Assembly: GCF_009831415.1 (NCBI RefSeq)
Contig: NZ_CP043727.1
Coordinates: 3,782,001 to 3,846,000 of the forward strand
DNA length: 64,000 nucleotides
Direction: 5' to 3'
From: Yersinia canariae
GTDB lineage: Bacteria; Pseudomonadota; Gammaproteobacteria; Enterobacterales; Enterobacteriaceae
In this document: one piece after another, positions 19,224 through 27,560 of the stretch
Layout: the number at the start of each line of letters is the position of its first letter
Numbering within the stretch: position 1 is the stretch's first letter
Program-made: the position numbers and the translations under genes
The notes under the pieces: model-generated
The model's database searches: none
What the model saw: only the letters and a program-made list of their open reading frames with translations
What the model was told of the DNA's origin: nothing

Positions 19224-19592
19224 TTATTTTTCCCACACCCCATATTTTCTAGTCGCCAAAATAAAAATATATCCATTTACTACACTCCCCCCCATCAACA
19301 TGACCCTGAGAGGATGCAATGAGTACCATTCAAAAAACAAATAACATATTCCAAAAAATAAAATTGCAAAATCCACCCTAAATTCCACGAACAAAGTGAC
19401 AAATAAAATAGGGGATGCAATCAATAAAAAATAGAAAGATATAAATATCATTCCAACACTTCTGTGGGAAGTAACATTAAACATACTCATATACAAGGCC
19501 GACCCAAAAATGTAACTACCAATTATAATAACCATTGATATAAAAAAAATTATTAACTTTAAAAAAAACCTATTTTTTCTTCTATACCCCAT
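19224..19592 (-). CDS. membrane protein, second copy of the immunity candidate
   Basis: A 122-residue hydrophobic protein with about four transmembrane segments. It resembles the protein at 23408-23791: both begin MGY-basic-FF-K-II, share a similar helix layout and have a PLRV-LM motif near residue 90-100. As in that pair, its start overlaps the end of a toxin-like tail ending SELEKYGV. It is intact although its partner is truncated, as expected for a retained (orphan) immunity gene. Function is inferred from position. Confidence 0.6.
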   Translation of the reverse strand: MGYRRKNRFFLKLIIFFISMVIIIGSYIFGSALYMSMFNVTSHRSVGMIFISFYFLLIASPILFVTLFVEFRVDFAILFFGICYLFFEWYSLHPLRVMLMGGSVVNGYIFILATRKYGVWEK

Positions 19593-19770
19593 ACTTTTCT
19601 AACTCACTTTTACCTATTGGTTTACCTAGAAATACTGGATCAATTGAATAACTGTTTCCTGTGAAGATTTCGTCATCAGATTGATAGATCGCAGACATTA
19701 CAAATAAGAAAACTGACAAGCACGGGTATTCTTCTATCTTGATATTACTATTTAACTGACTATTTACATT
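19582..19770 (-). pseudogene. C-terminal remnant of a toxin related to 23772-24566
   Basis: Only the last ~60 codons remain. NSYSIDPVFLGKPIGKSELEKYGV at the end matches SHSIDPTILGKPIDKSELEKYGIW at the end of the intact protein at 23772-24566, while the preceding 35 residues match loosely. Upstream the frame runs into the unrelated gene 19760-20155. A gene replacement or deletion removed the body of this effector. Confidence 0.6.
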
Positions 19771-20155
19771 CATGAAGAGTCCAGCCAGACCAACCATCAT
19801 CTGAAGGATATAAAACATCGATACCGGACCATTCTGGTTCAATTTGATCTGAGAATTGGTATTCCCAAAAATACCAGGCAGAACTTTTCATCTCCTCATT
19901 TTTTTTGTTATAGACAATGAAAAATGATTGATTTGAAAATAGCTTTAGCACTCGCCCTATTCCGGCGTAAGGTTTGTAGTCTGGAACGTAAGTGATAAAA
20001 TAACATGCGTTAGATTTATTCCAGTATTTAGCACTTGGCGTGGCGTTTTTATATGCCAGAATTTTTATTAAAAACAAACCAACCATCATTAGAGCCATTA
20101 AAAACAAAAAAATAAATAGCGTAAGTTTGATTTTTTTATGCACTTTATTTTCCAC
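19760..20155 (-). CDS. hypothetical membrane-anchored protein
   Basis: A 131-residue protein not recognised from any family. It has a basic N-terminus, one long hydrophobic helix (residues ~10-33) and a soluble part rich in Trp and Tyr (SSAWYFWEYQF, DDGWSGWTLHEC). Single-helix small proteins like this, in a T6SS effector array, are often immunity proteins facing the periplasm; this is inference. The start is a GTG with a weak ribosome site. Its 3' end overlaps the toxin remnant, suggesting its true C-terminus may have been altered by the rearrangement. Confidence 0.5.
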   Translation of the reverse strand: MENKVHKKIKLTLFIFLFLMALMMVGLFLIKILAYKNATPSAKYWNKSNACYFITYVPDYKPYAGIGRVLKLFSNQSFFIVYNKKNEEMKSSAWYFWEYQFSDQIEPEWSGIDVLYPSDDGWSGWTLHECK

Positions 20156-20203
20156 TTACGATATATTATTCTATATCAATGACATTTAAATTAATAATAA
20201 TAT

Positions 20204-20771
20204 CTACGGGTATTTTCTTAACTTCTGAATAAAAATACCCCCCACAGCATCGCTATATTTATATTTTTCTCTGTACTTAACAAAGGCGCTATTGGTGACT
20301 AGATAATAACTTTCACCATTATCTTTTATACTCTCGCTTCCTAGAAGCTCGCTTACAACACTTGGTTTTATGACTCCACCCACCCCCAATAACCTAACGG
20401 TTGATCGTCACCATCACTCATGAAAGCAACCATTACTTCCTATAAATCATCAAAATCCAGAGGCATTATTTTTATTGGAACTTTTAGCATAAAGAAACAA
20501 TCACTTACTTCATCATAAAATCACTAAAAAATTTATCTATGGGGAAGTTAATTTAAATCTAAAGCTCAGTCATTAAAGGAATAAAAACCATATCAAGAAG
20601 TTTTATTTCAACATTATTAGCCTTGTCTATATGTTATTTATTATTTTCATCAAGAATATCTTCAATTGAAAAAGTGATAGTTCCTTTTGGTTTATCAGCA
20701 TCCACTACAGGAATAATTTTAGCTGCCTCCTGAATTAACTCTGGCAAAACAAAATGAAAAACATACAGCAT
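20204..20771 (-). pseudogene. decayed gene with several stops and two frameshifts
   Basis: Conceptual translation from the ATG at 20771 gives MLYVFHFVLPELIQEAAKII, then VVDADKPKGTITFSIEDIL, an in-frame TAA, NNVEIKLLDMVFIPLMTEL, two more stops, FPIDKFFSDF, a frameshift, DEVSDCFFMLKVPIKIMPL, a TAG, VMVAFMSDGDDQPLGYWGW, a second frameshift and finally the open piece ending SDAVGGIFIQKLRKYP. Together about 185 residues of plausible protein. Its ATG directly follows the TGA of the preceding decayed gene (TGAATG), the spacing of an effector-immunity or operon pair. The family is not recognised. Confidence 0.6.
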
Positions 20772-21345
20772 TCAACCTACACATAGTCTATCTGGAAATA
20801 CATTTAGCCCTAACACTCTATATCCTTTAGAATCGACACTCACATAAGAGCAGTTAAAGAAACTGGCTACACGTGATATAAATACCACAAAGTTAGAACA
20901 AATAGCCTTTTCACTTTGCGGTACTAAACTAATCTCTACACTAACTCGGTTTCTTTTATCATAAAACATCTTTCTATAACTAACTCCACAACTATGATCA
21001 TCATTACCGACATCCCGCACCCCTTCAATAAATAACGACTTATTTTTATAAAATTTACGAATCCATTTAGAATGGGTTCGTTCGGATATAGTCCTATATT
21101 TAAATGCAACTTGGCTTAGGGCCTGTTTTCTTGAATATCCCTGCTCATACCATTTCTTTAGTCTGAAAGATATCATCAATTTCCCCAACAATGAAATTAA
21201 AGTGCCTCAACACCTCAGAGAATTCGATATCATCTACTTAACTTCGAAAATCAAATCTCACAATAAATATAGCATCCATTATTAATGGCTCCCATCTAAC
21301 AATGATATCTTTCAATGTAAAAAATAGGAGAAGGATACTCACCAT
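20772..21345 (-). pseudogene. decayed gene preceding 20204-20771
   Basis: An ATG at 21345 opens MVSILLLFFTLKDIIVRWEP, then LIMDAIFIVRFDFRS, an in-frame TAA, and VDDIEFSEVLRHFNFIVGEI. After a frameshift near 21170 the frame FRLKKWYEQGYSRKQAL continues openly to the stop at 20772 (ending FPDRLCVG). The last 134 codons could be translated alone from an ATG at 21176 with GGGGA upstream, so an active short product cannot be excluded. The product is unrecognised. Confidence 0.5.
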
Positions 21346-21842
21346 ATTGTTACATTTTCGTCATAAATAAATGCCTTTAACTGATTTTATTCAAAAAAAT
21401 CAACATTGCTTTTTTTTTTGTGTAGTAAGCACTGCTGATTTCAGGTCTACTCTGACTAAAAAAAGCTAACCAGCGTTTTATTTCCCTGGCTAACTTTATC
21501 GATAACGCTCCAAGTTTGATAAGTAATAAATTTGCAAACCGGAGTTTTCGAAGACTCCATGTGGCAGTTAAGTGTCTTATCTTTATATTCGTCAATTTGA
21601 CGAGGGGTGAGTTAAATCACTATTATCGACAATACACAAACCCATCATCACAGATATGTATATAAATCATCAACAGTTGCACAAATAAAATTACCTGAAG
21701 TATTCTCTACTCGCTAAAACAAACTTATATTATTTTATTAATCTATCGTTATATAATACCGTAAAAATGCCATTTTAACATAGAGAAAACTGGAATGTGC
21801 ACCTGAAAATTCAAGTGCACATTAGCTATGAATATTCAGTAA
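21346..21842. other. gene-poor stretch with a possible coding fragment
   Basis: About 500 bases between the decayed genes and the LprI-like gene. On the minus strand from about 21615 to 21455 an open stretch reads LTPRQIDEYKDKTLNCHMES and continues to GNKTLVSFF before a TAG. It has no start codon or ribosome site and may be the tail of another deleted gene. The remainder is A+T-rich with nothing recognisable. Confidence 0.35.
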
Positions 21843-22661
21843 TTAATCGTATTCCCTGTCCCCACCGAGGAAAGCAATTCGTTCCTGCGTCATTTTCGTT
21901 TGGCACTGGTAGATTTTAATTCTATTTTGGGACGGTGTAGTCGCTGACTCCGCATCAGACAATTTTCCACATTTAGTCACTTTTTCATTCACCCAAGCAA
22001 CCTGCTCTTTTTTCATAGATGACCTAATTGCGTCCGGCAATCGCTTCCAAACATCATTTAGATAAGCGTCCTGACTTATATAATCGTTTTTTACACCATT
22101 CAATTTTTCATTATAGTTACGGCTAATAATGTCATCTTTCGTGACTGCCAGAATAGTTGCCTGATATAATGCCCCCGTGATGTAGCTAATACGGCTGACA
22201 GAAATATCTTTTTTATTATCTGCCAACTTGATGCTGTAGGAGTAGTCACTCCATACGACACTTCCTTTATTAAGCATTCCACCATTACTCAACAAACGGG
22301 ATAGGTAATTAGGGTTATCTTTTACTACGTCAAGCGTCTCGGTGGGTATTTTAATGGCAATTGTTGCCTTACAGTTCAACTCACTACCAGTATTACTTGC
22401 AGTTGTTACATTGGAGGCATTAATACTGATACTGTTTAGCTTTTCTTGAAATACCTGAAGGTCTTTGCCATAGAAAATTGTAGTGTTTGTGATGTAATTA
22501 CTCTGCAACAACCCCTCAGCCTCACCCCTAATATAATCCTGCAGTGCCTTTACTGCATCCTCCCGACCACATTTAAAATCATTACTATCACCAAAGAAAC
22601 CTGCCTGAGCGTTTACAGAAAAAAATAAAACAGAGGACAATATAAAACACTTTCTCAACAT
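21843..22661 (-). CDS. exported protein with LprI/DUF1311-like C-terminus
   Basis: A 272-residue secreted protein. Signal peptide MLRKCFILSSVLFFSVNAQA, then GFFGDSNDFKCGREDAVKAL. The C-terminal ~70 residues (QVAWVNEKVTKCGKL, YQCQTKMTQERIAFL) carry the W-x6-C and C-x-x-x-T-x-x-R spacing of LprI-type lysozyme-inhibitor domains. The middle is unrecognised. In an array that contains a muramidase effector elsewhere, a periplasmic lysozyme-inhibitor-like protein could be an immunity factor; that is inference. It is intact while its neighbours are decayed. Confidence 0.65.
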   Translation of the reverse strand: MLRKCFILSSVLFFSVNAQAGFFGDSNDFKCGREDAVKALQDYIRGEAEGLLQSNYITNTTIFYGKDLQVFQEKLNSISINASNVTTASNTGSELNCKATIAIKIPTETLDVVKDNPNYLSRLLSNGGMLNKGSVVWSDYSYSIKLADNKKDISVSRISYITGALYQATILAVTKDDIISRNYNEKLNGVKNDYISQDAYLNDVWKRLPDAIRSSMKKEQVAWVNEKVTKCGKLSDAESATTPSQNRIKIYQCQTKMTQERIAFLGGDREYD

Positions 22662-22778
22662 TTAAAGATACCTTTTATTTTATTACAACGCAGGAGGTAA
22701 AACACCCCCTGTACCAGATTAAAAAAATCCCTGTACATATTATAAAAATTCGCCGAGGCAAATATTTAATATATATCG

Positions 22779-23039
22779 TCTGGATTGAGATAATGTTGTT
22801 TAAGATGACGTATCAGTACCCACCCTTAAGGCATAAGTACTGCGCCATATCACTCCAACTCGATACCATTCAGTTCAGTTTCAATGGCTAACACAATTAA
22901 CCTGAACTTCAGTTCAGAGATTAAAGATACGTTGGATATTATCAAGTACCGATAAGATGACTTGTTCTTCTTCACTCACAACATCGAGTGGTAAATAACC
23001 TGTGAAGGTCTCATATAAAGAGGGGGAGCTTTGGTTCAT
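22779..23039 (-). pseudogene. broken copy of tssE
   Basis: From the ATG at 23039 the frame reads MNQSSPSLYETFTGYLPLDV, then SEEEQVILSVLDNIQRIFN and stops. This matches the first ~40 residues of the intact TssE (18322-18765) with an internal 4-codon loss. The gp25 core is deleted, but the 3' end persists at 22779-22890 as a damaged match of the intact gene's end (TGGATTGAGATAATGTTGTT against TGGATTGAGATAGTGTTGTT-like). Not functional. Confidence 0.85.
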
Positions 23040-23407
23040 ATATCCATCTGACTGAGTATATATATTACATTGATAACATATCAGTGCAAAAAAAAAGAGT
23101 TGGTGACTTAATTTATAGAAAAAACTTATCGCCATCGTCACTTTCAATGAAATAACACTTTTCACAAGAAACAAAATCATGAGTATAAATAGTTAGCGGG
23201 ACTGGTATAAGAAAAAATTTTAACCCATAACCTTCATTTATCTCTTCACGGATCATGTTAAGTTCACCATGAAAATAATTGATAAAAATACTCAATAAAT
23301 TAATGGAGCAAAAATGGAGTATAACTTAATACATTTACTTTTAGTTACAAATACTCAATCTAACCAAACCAATACTGGGAATCACTTCTACTTAATATTT
23401 TTCTGTA
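23040..23407. repeat. duplicated A+T-rich segment, copy B, with a small open frame
   Basis: Imperfect direct copy of 18766-19223. In this copy a minus-strand frame at 23113-23256 is open: MIREEINEGYGLKFFLIPV, then a CEKC pair and FIESDDGDKFFL. It could be a 47-residue peptide or the tail of an older gene; copy A carries stops in the same place. No other gene is seen. Confidence 0.55.
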
Positions 23408-23791
23408 TTATAAACTGTTTTTCTTGTTATGAATTTTATTTTCAATAGCAATACTTAACATCACAAAAAAGTACCCCATAAAACCAGATAAAAACATCAA
23501 TATCACTCTGAGAGGGTTTGTTCCATACCATGTGATAAACAGAATTACAAAGACTAACGCTATCATTATTAATGAAGGTCTTACTTTCAGAAATGCAGAA
23601 AAGAAAACAGTAGGCATTACTATGAAATTCATATAAAACATAACAAAACCTAATGTTACCCCTCTGCTCCGAGGTTTAAAGTGGCCCATATACAATTCAT
23701 AGCCTAGTTGATGAATAGAGAAAACAACAAAACACCCCATCAATGCTATGATAATCTTGAAAAAAATTTTTTTATTTATTCCATATCCCAT
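23408..23791 (-). CDS. candidate membrane immunity protein for the toxin at 23772-24566
   Basis: A 127-residue protein with about four hydrophobic helices (residues ~9-28, ~45-65, ~70-86, ~93-112) and a basic tail NKIHNKKNSL. Start overlaps the end of the upstream gene by 20 bases, so the two are translationally coupled. A diverged homologue at 19224-19592 has the same relation to a remnant of the same toxin. This linkage is the main argument for an immunity role, which would place the toxin's action at the inner membrane or periplasm. No known family recognised. Confidence 0.65.
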   Translation of the reverse strand: MGYGINKKIFFKIIIALMGCFVVFSIHQLGYELYMGHFKPRSRGVTLGFVMFYMNFIVMPTVFFSAFLKVRPSLIMIALVFVILFITWYGTNPLRVILMFLSGFMGYFFVMLSIAIENKIHNKKNSL

Positions 23792-24566
23792 ATTTCTCTA
23801 GCTCACTTTTATCTATTGGTTTCCCTAGGATTGTTGGATCAATTGAATGACTGATTTCAGTAACTACTGCCGCAGGATATGATTTACCTGAAGGTTTTGT
23901 TACATAAGAAAACTTATTACTAGCATAAAGAGCTCCCCTAATAACAAAATAATTATCATATTCGTTTGTATAATCAGCATCACCAGTCAGTGTTCCATCC
24001 CCCCATGATATACCTATTTGAACCGTATTCTTTATACTTTTGGTATCACGATATGTATCAACAGCAAAAGGTATTTGTCCTACAGCATCAGCCCAGTACG
24101 GAATAGCATCAATCAAAACTAAAAGATATCCTGCCCCGCCTTCAGGGTTTTGTTTCCAGTCACCTTCAAAATTTTTATAATAACTGTAAGAAAGCCTATT
24201 AACCAATGCGAATCTTGCAATATCTTCCCACGAATATACTTTGTATGCATCCTTCACATAATCTTCTTTATTTACATACAGCAATTCACGATAGTTATCG
24301 GCTAGAGGCTCAAACCATTGATATTTATACTGGTCGTAAAGTACCTGAGCCGTCAGTACTTTAAGTGAGTCTGTCTCTCCACCTCGTAAAACAAATAGTA
24401 CGTCGGCGTTTTTACGTGTCACAATTAAGATATTAGGAAGCTTGATATCGTGATCCTCACCATCCTTCTCTGGTGTTGTTTTTCCTTTTATCCCTAGTTC
24501 TGTTACTTCATTTTTCGTTATGATTAGATATGATTCTCCATCCACATCAATTTCTATTTTTTTCAT
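23772..24566 (-). CDS. putative T6SS effector of unknown family, linked to vgrG1
   Basis: A 264-residue protein 11 bases after vgrG1. It has no signal peptide. The N-terminal ~60 residues look beta-rich (MKKIEIDVDGESYLIITKNE), the middle has LVTAQ/YDQYKYQWFEPLADNY and SWEDIARFALVNRLSYSYYK, then a hydrophobic GGAGYLLVLIDAIPYWADAV with GQIPFAVDTYRD, and the C-end is SIDPTILGKPIDKSELEKYG. I recognise no enzyme signature. Position behind vgrG, the coupled membrane protein and the duplicated tail at 19582 support a toxin role. Alternative: a VgrG-specific adaptor. Confidence 0.6.
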   Translation of the reverse strand: MKKIEIDVDGESYLIITKNEVTELGIKGKTTPEKDGEDHDIKLPNILIVTRKNADVLFVLRGGETDSLKVLTAQVLYDQYKYQWFEPLADNYRELLYVNKEDYVKDAYKVYSWEDIARFALVNRLSYSYYKNFEGDWKQNPEGGAGYLLVLIDAIPYWADAVGQIPFAVDTYRDTKSIKNTVQIGISWGDGTLTGDADYTNEYDNYFVIRGALYASNKFSYVTKPSGKSYPAAVVTEISHSIDPTILGKPIDKSELEKYGIWNK

Positions 24567-24577
24567 TAGCTATTCAC

Positions 24578-26989
24578 TCAACTCACAAAAATCCAATATT
24601 CAGATTCACTATCGCTCTTGTCGATATATGCCTTATTCCCATTGCCACAAAGTAATTCTTTCCCATCTACATTTTCAATGCGATAGTTGACACCTGAAGA
24701 AAAGTTGATTTTCCTATCGAAATACTGCCTTACTATTTTCATCTGCTTTAATGTATCCAATGGCATTGTCGTTGCTACCGTCATCGCCGTCCTTTTCACT
24801 TTCCGCACATACTGGCTCGTCGTGCCATACTCTATTTTCCCCGGCTCGATTTTCAGATAACTGCCACCGCCGTTGAGCGTGATGCGTTTTTTACCCGCAA
24901 ATAAGATGTCATCAGCTGAGGTGAGGGTAAGCTTCTGTTCGGCAAATAGCCGCATATTGCCGTTCTGGGCCTGCATCTCAACCGGACCTTCGCCCGATTT
25001 CAGACTCAACTGCCCGCTACGGGCAAACAGCCCCAGCTTGTCGCCGGTCAGCACAGTCATATTGCCCATCACACCGGCACTGATATCACCTCCGGCATTG
25101 ATCACCACATTGTCACGGGCACTTAGCTGCATATCTTCACCACTGGTGAGCGCCACGCCCTGTGGGGCTGAAAAATGAATAACCTCATTGAGTGGCTCCA
25201 GCCGCTGCGTAAACATAGCCCTCTGGCTATCAATATCGGCCTTTAGCGCCTCTGCCTGTCTGGCGGCGGCTTCCAGTTGGTCAATCTGCTGCTGAAGGTG
25301 GTCTATCTCTTTAAGCGCGACATCCATATCCAATACTTGACCAACCGCTTTCTGCTGCCCATCGGCACTGACAAACAATCCTTTAGCAGCACGGATTACT
25401 CCGTATTCATCGGTGCGTAGCTCTGAGCCCGTTCCACGTGCTTTACCTTGCGCATCCACTAGATGACCGCTGTTCAGTTGGGTTTTGCCAAATTCGGTAG
25501 CGAGCTTGATATGCTCCTCGCCACGTTTGTCTTCCATCCGCAATTTTGTATTAGCGGGCGTCCTGAGAATATTGCGGGTGTGGTTATCTCGGGTGACGTG
25601 ATCTGGATATTCTGAGTCGTGAAGTGCATAGGCAATATAGGGTAAATCAATATCGCCTTTGCTGAACGCTATCGCCACCTCTGCGCCATCGATCAATGGG
25701 GTATGCCAGCCGTAAGTTTCACCGGTACACGGCTTAGCCATTCGTAACCATAAATAAGCAAACCCTTGCTCCGTGCCGTTGCGGTCAACATCCAGTTTGA
25801 CTCGGTAACGGCCCGAATCATCAAGCCAGGCATACTGGTCGTTCTTCTCTCGACTCTCAATTCTTGCCGGGAGTGTGCCGTGGATTTGTGGACGCGCGAT
25901 TGTCGTCGGGCGAAAACAGTAACGCTCACTGTACGGGATGCCCCACACCGAAACATGCAGGTGTGAATCGCGGGCGGCGCTAAAGGTGGTGAGTGTGATA
26001 ACCACGCCTTCTTTCATGGCTTCAATCACATTCCCTTGCGGCTCCAACACCATGCCCGGTGTCAGGGTGGATGCATTACTGAACAAATGAAGACGGGCGG
26101 ATTGATTTAGCTCACGCTCATGATGAAGTCGGGCATAAAATGCACCACTTTCCGTTTCCGGTTCGGGGTCTGCATCATCACCTGCCGTCAAATAAGGAGC
26201 GCTGTAATGGTAATGTTCACCGGTGGTCACCGTATCGTGACGTACTTCAACAGTGGCATCCAGTGGCGTCGTGGCTAAACGGTAGTTGTAGTCACGGGTG
26301 CTGACACCCTGGGTGACAACATGATGCCAACTGCGGACGTTCCAAACAGACTCCACAGCACCGTCGTCAAGGCCAGAAGGTTCACTATAAGGAAGACGCA
26401 CATCAAACTGGTAATGCAACTGGCTGTCGGCAAATATCAGCATTTCCTGTTCCGTTGCTGACTGCATTTCAGAGCGGAACCAAATACCCACTTCAGACAG
26501 TAACCGCTGAATAAACTGTAAATCCGTTTCCCGCCATTGGGTTATCAATTCTCGCGGCGGGTATGCCCGTTCAAGGCGAAAGTCAAAGTCTGGTCCTTCC
26601 AACCCATGTTGACGGAGGATCCCTTCCACGACTTCAGGCACGGACTGATTCAGGAAAACCCCACTGCTTCGAGTGTGAGAAAGTAACGCCAAGCGGGATT
26701 CAAGGATGACACGGTAATGTGACTGGTCAACCGAGGTGGACAACCATTCCAGTTGCGTGAGCACCCCGTAAACCACTTTGCCGCTGCGCATGCGCAACGT
26801 GGCATACTTCATCAGGACGTGCTCAGGCGGAATGTTCATCGCCGGAACGGTAAATTCAATATCCCAGGTAAAAGGGGTGCTTAACGCCTCACGCCCGCGA
26901 AGGCGCAGTACATTCGGTTTCACTGTGCTGTCGTTAATTTCCAGCACATAGTCGGACTGACCATCAAAAAGCCGTAACCGGTTATCCAT
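24578..26989 (-). CDS. vgrG1: T6SS spike protein VgrG (copy 1)
   Basis: An 803-residue trimeric spike tip. gp27-like part: FDGQSDYVLEIND, FTWDIEFTVPA, LNQSVPEVVEGILRQHG and the RELITQWRETDLQFIQRLLSE block; gp5-like OB fold near residue 390 (ARIESREKNDQYAWLDDSGR); KLRMEDKRGEEHIKLATEFG, then a DUF2345 beta-helix extension (VALTSGEDMQLSARDNVVIN to ITLNGGGSYLKIEPG). The last ~95 residues (from TTSQYVRKVKRTAM) differ from VgrG2 and probably hold the docking surface for its own effector. It follows tssJ directly. Confidence 0.95.
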   Translation of the reverse strand: MDNRLRLFDGQSDYVLEINDSTVKPNVLRLRGREALSTPFTWDIEFTVPAMNIPPEHVLMKYATLRMRSGKVVYGVLTQLEWLSTSVDQSHYRVILESRLALLSHTRSSGVFLNQSVPEVVEGILRQHGLEGPDFDFRLERAYPPRELITQWRETDLQFIQRLLSEVGIWFRSEMQSATEQEMLIFADSQLHYQFDVRLPYSEPSGLDDGAVESVWNVRSWHHVVTQGVSTRDYNYRLATTPLDATVEVRHDTVTTGEHYHYSAPYLTAGDDADPEPETESGAFYARLHHERELNQSARLHLFSNASTLTPGMVLEPQGNVIEAMKEGVVITLTTFSAARDSHLHVSVWGIPYSERYCFRPTTIARPQIHGTLPARIESREKNDQYAWLDDSGRYRVKLDVDRNGTEQGFAYLWLRMAKPCTGETYGWHTPLIDGAEVAIAFSKGDIDLPYIAYALHDSEYPDHVTRDNHTRNILRTPANTKLRMEDKRGEEHIKLATEFGKTQLNSGHLVDAQGKARGTGSELRTDEYGVIRAAKGLFVSADGQQKAVGQVLDMDVALKEIDHLQQQIDQLEAAARQAEALKADIDSQRAMFTQRLEPLNEVIHFSAPQGVALTSGEDMQLSARDNVVINAGGDISAGVMGNMTVLTGDKLGLFARSGQLSLKSGEGPVEMQAQNGNMRLFAEQKLTLTSADDILFAGKKRITLNGGGSYLKIEPGKIEYGTTSQYVRKVKRTAMTVATTMPLDTLKQMKIVRQYFDRKINFSSGVNYRIENVDGKELLCGNGNKAYIDKSDSESEYWIFVS

Positions 26990-26993
26990 AACG

Positions 26994-27521
26994 TTATCCC
27001 TTTATCGGCACCAGTGAGAACCCATTGCTACCCAATTCAATGGTGCGTGGTTTGTCTGGGTCAAGTTCATCTCGGCTCAGCACCAGACGCCAAGTGTTCT
27101 CTTTCATGTCTGGACGATTAAACAACCCTATGATGGCAACAAATTGCGTGTTCTCATCCATTGGCATGTCTAGTGTGACGTTGCCTTGCGGCATCACCAG
27201 TAAAGACCTCGAGGCCAGAATATCGTCTTTAAGTACCTTATCGGCATTACGTAGCAGGGTCTGATAGTCGGCCGAATCCACATTCTTTCTATCTTTGAGT
27301 TGATACACTCGCACCATCGTCGATAACGGTGTTTGCTCACCGTCAGCATTAATCGCAGCACGGGGAGAAAAATCCAAATGCAGCGTTTTTATCTGTTTAT
27401 AAAAAATGGATTTCGTCAAATTAACGGTTCCATCTTTGACGGTCTGAGTCAAACCACAACCCACAAGCAGGACACTCAGGGTAAGGAGAAGCAGCCGCCA
27501 TCCAGTGACTAGTGTTGCCAT
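26994..27521 (-). CDS. tssJ: T6SS outer-membrane lipoprotein TssJ
   Basis: 175 residues with a lipoprotein signal ending in LLVGC. The mature domain is a transthyretin-like fold; LSTMVRVYQLKDRKNVDSAD and VAIIGLFNRPDMKENTWRLV are typical. TssJ anchors the TssJLM membrane complex to the outer membrane. Clear AAGGA ribosome site before the ATG. Confidence 0.93.
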   Translation of the reverse strand: MATLVTGWRLLLLTLSVLLVGCGLTQTVKDGTVNLTKSIFYKQIKTLHLDFSPRAAINADGEQTPLSTMVRVYQLKDRKNVDSADYQTLLRNADKVLKDDILASRSLLVMPQGNVTLDMPMDENTQFVAIIGLFNRPDMKENTWRLVLSRDELDPDKPRTIELGSNGFSLVPIKG

Positions 27522-27560
27522 TCAGAAATTCCTTTTATTGAGTCATGAAAATAGGGGGAG

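Noticed and set aside
21377..21595. Minus-strand 72-codon open frame, considered as a transposase remnant
   Set aside because: No transposase motif or terminal repeats; a different frame in the same place looks more protein-like.
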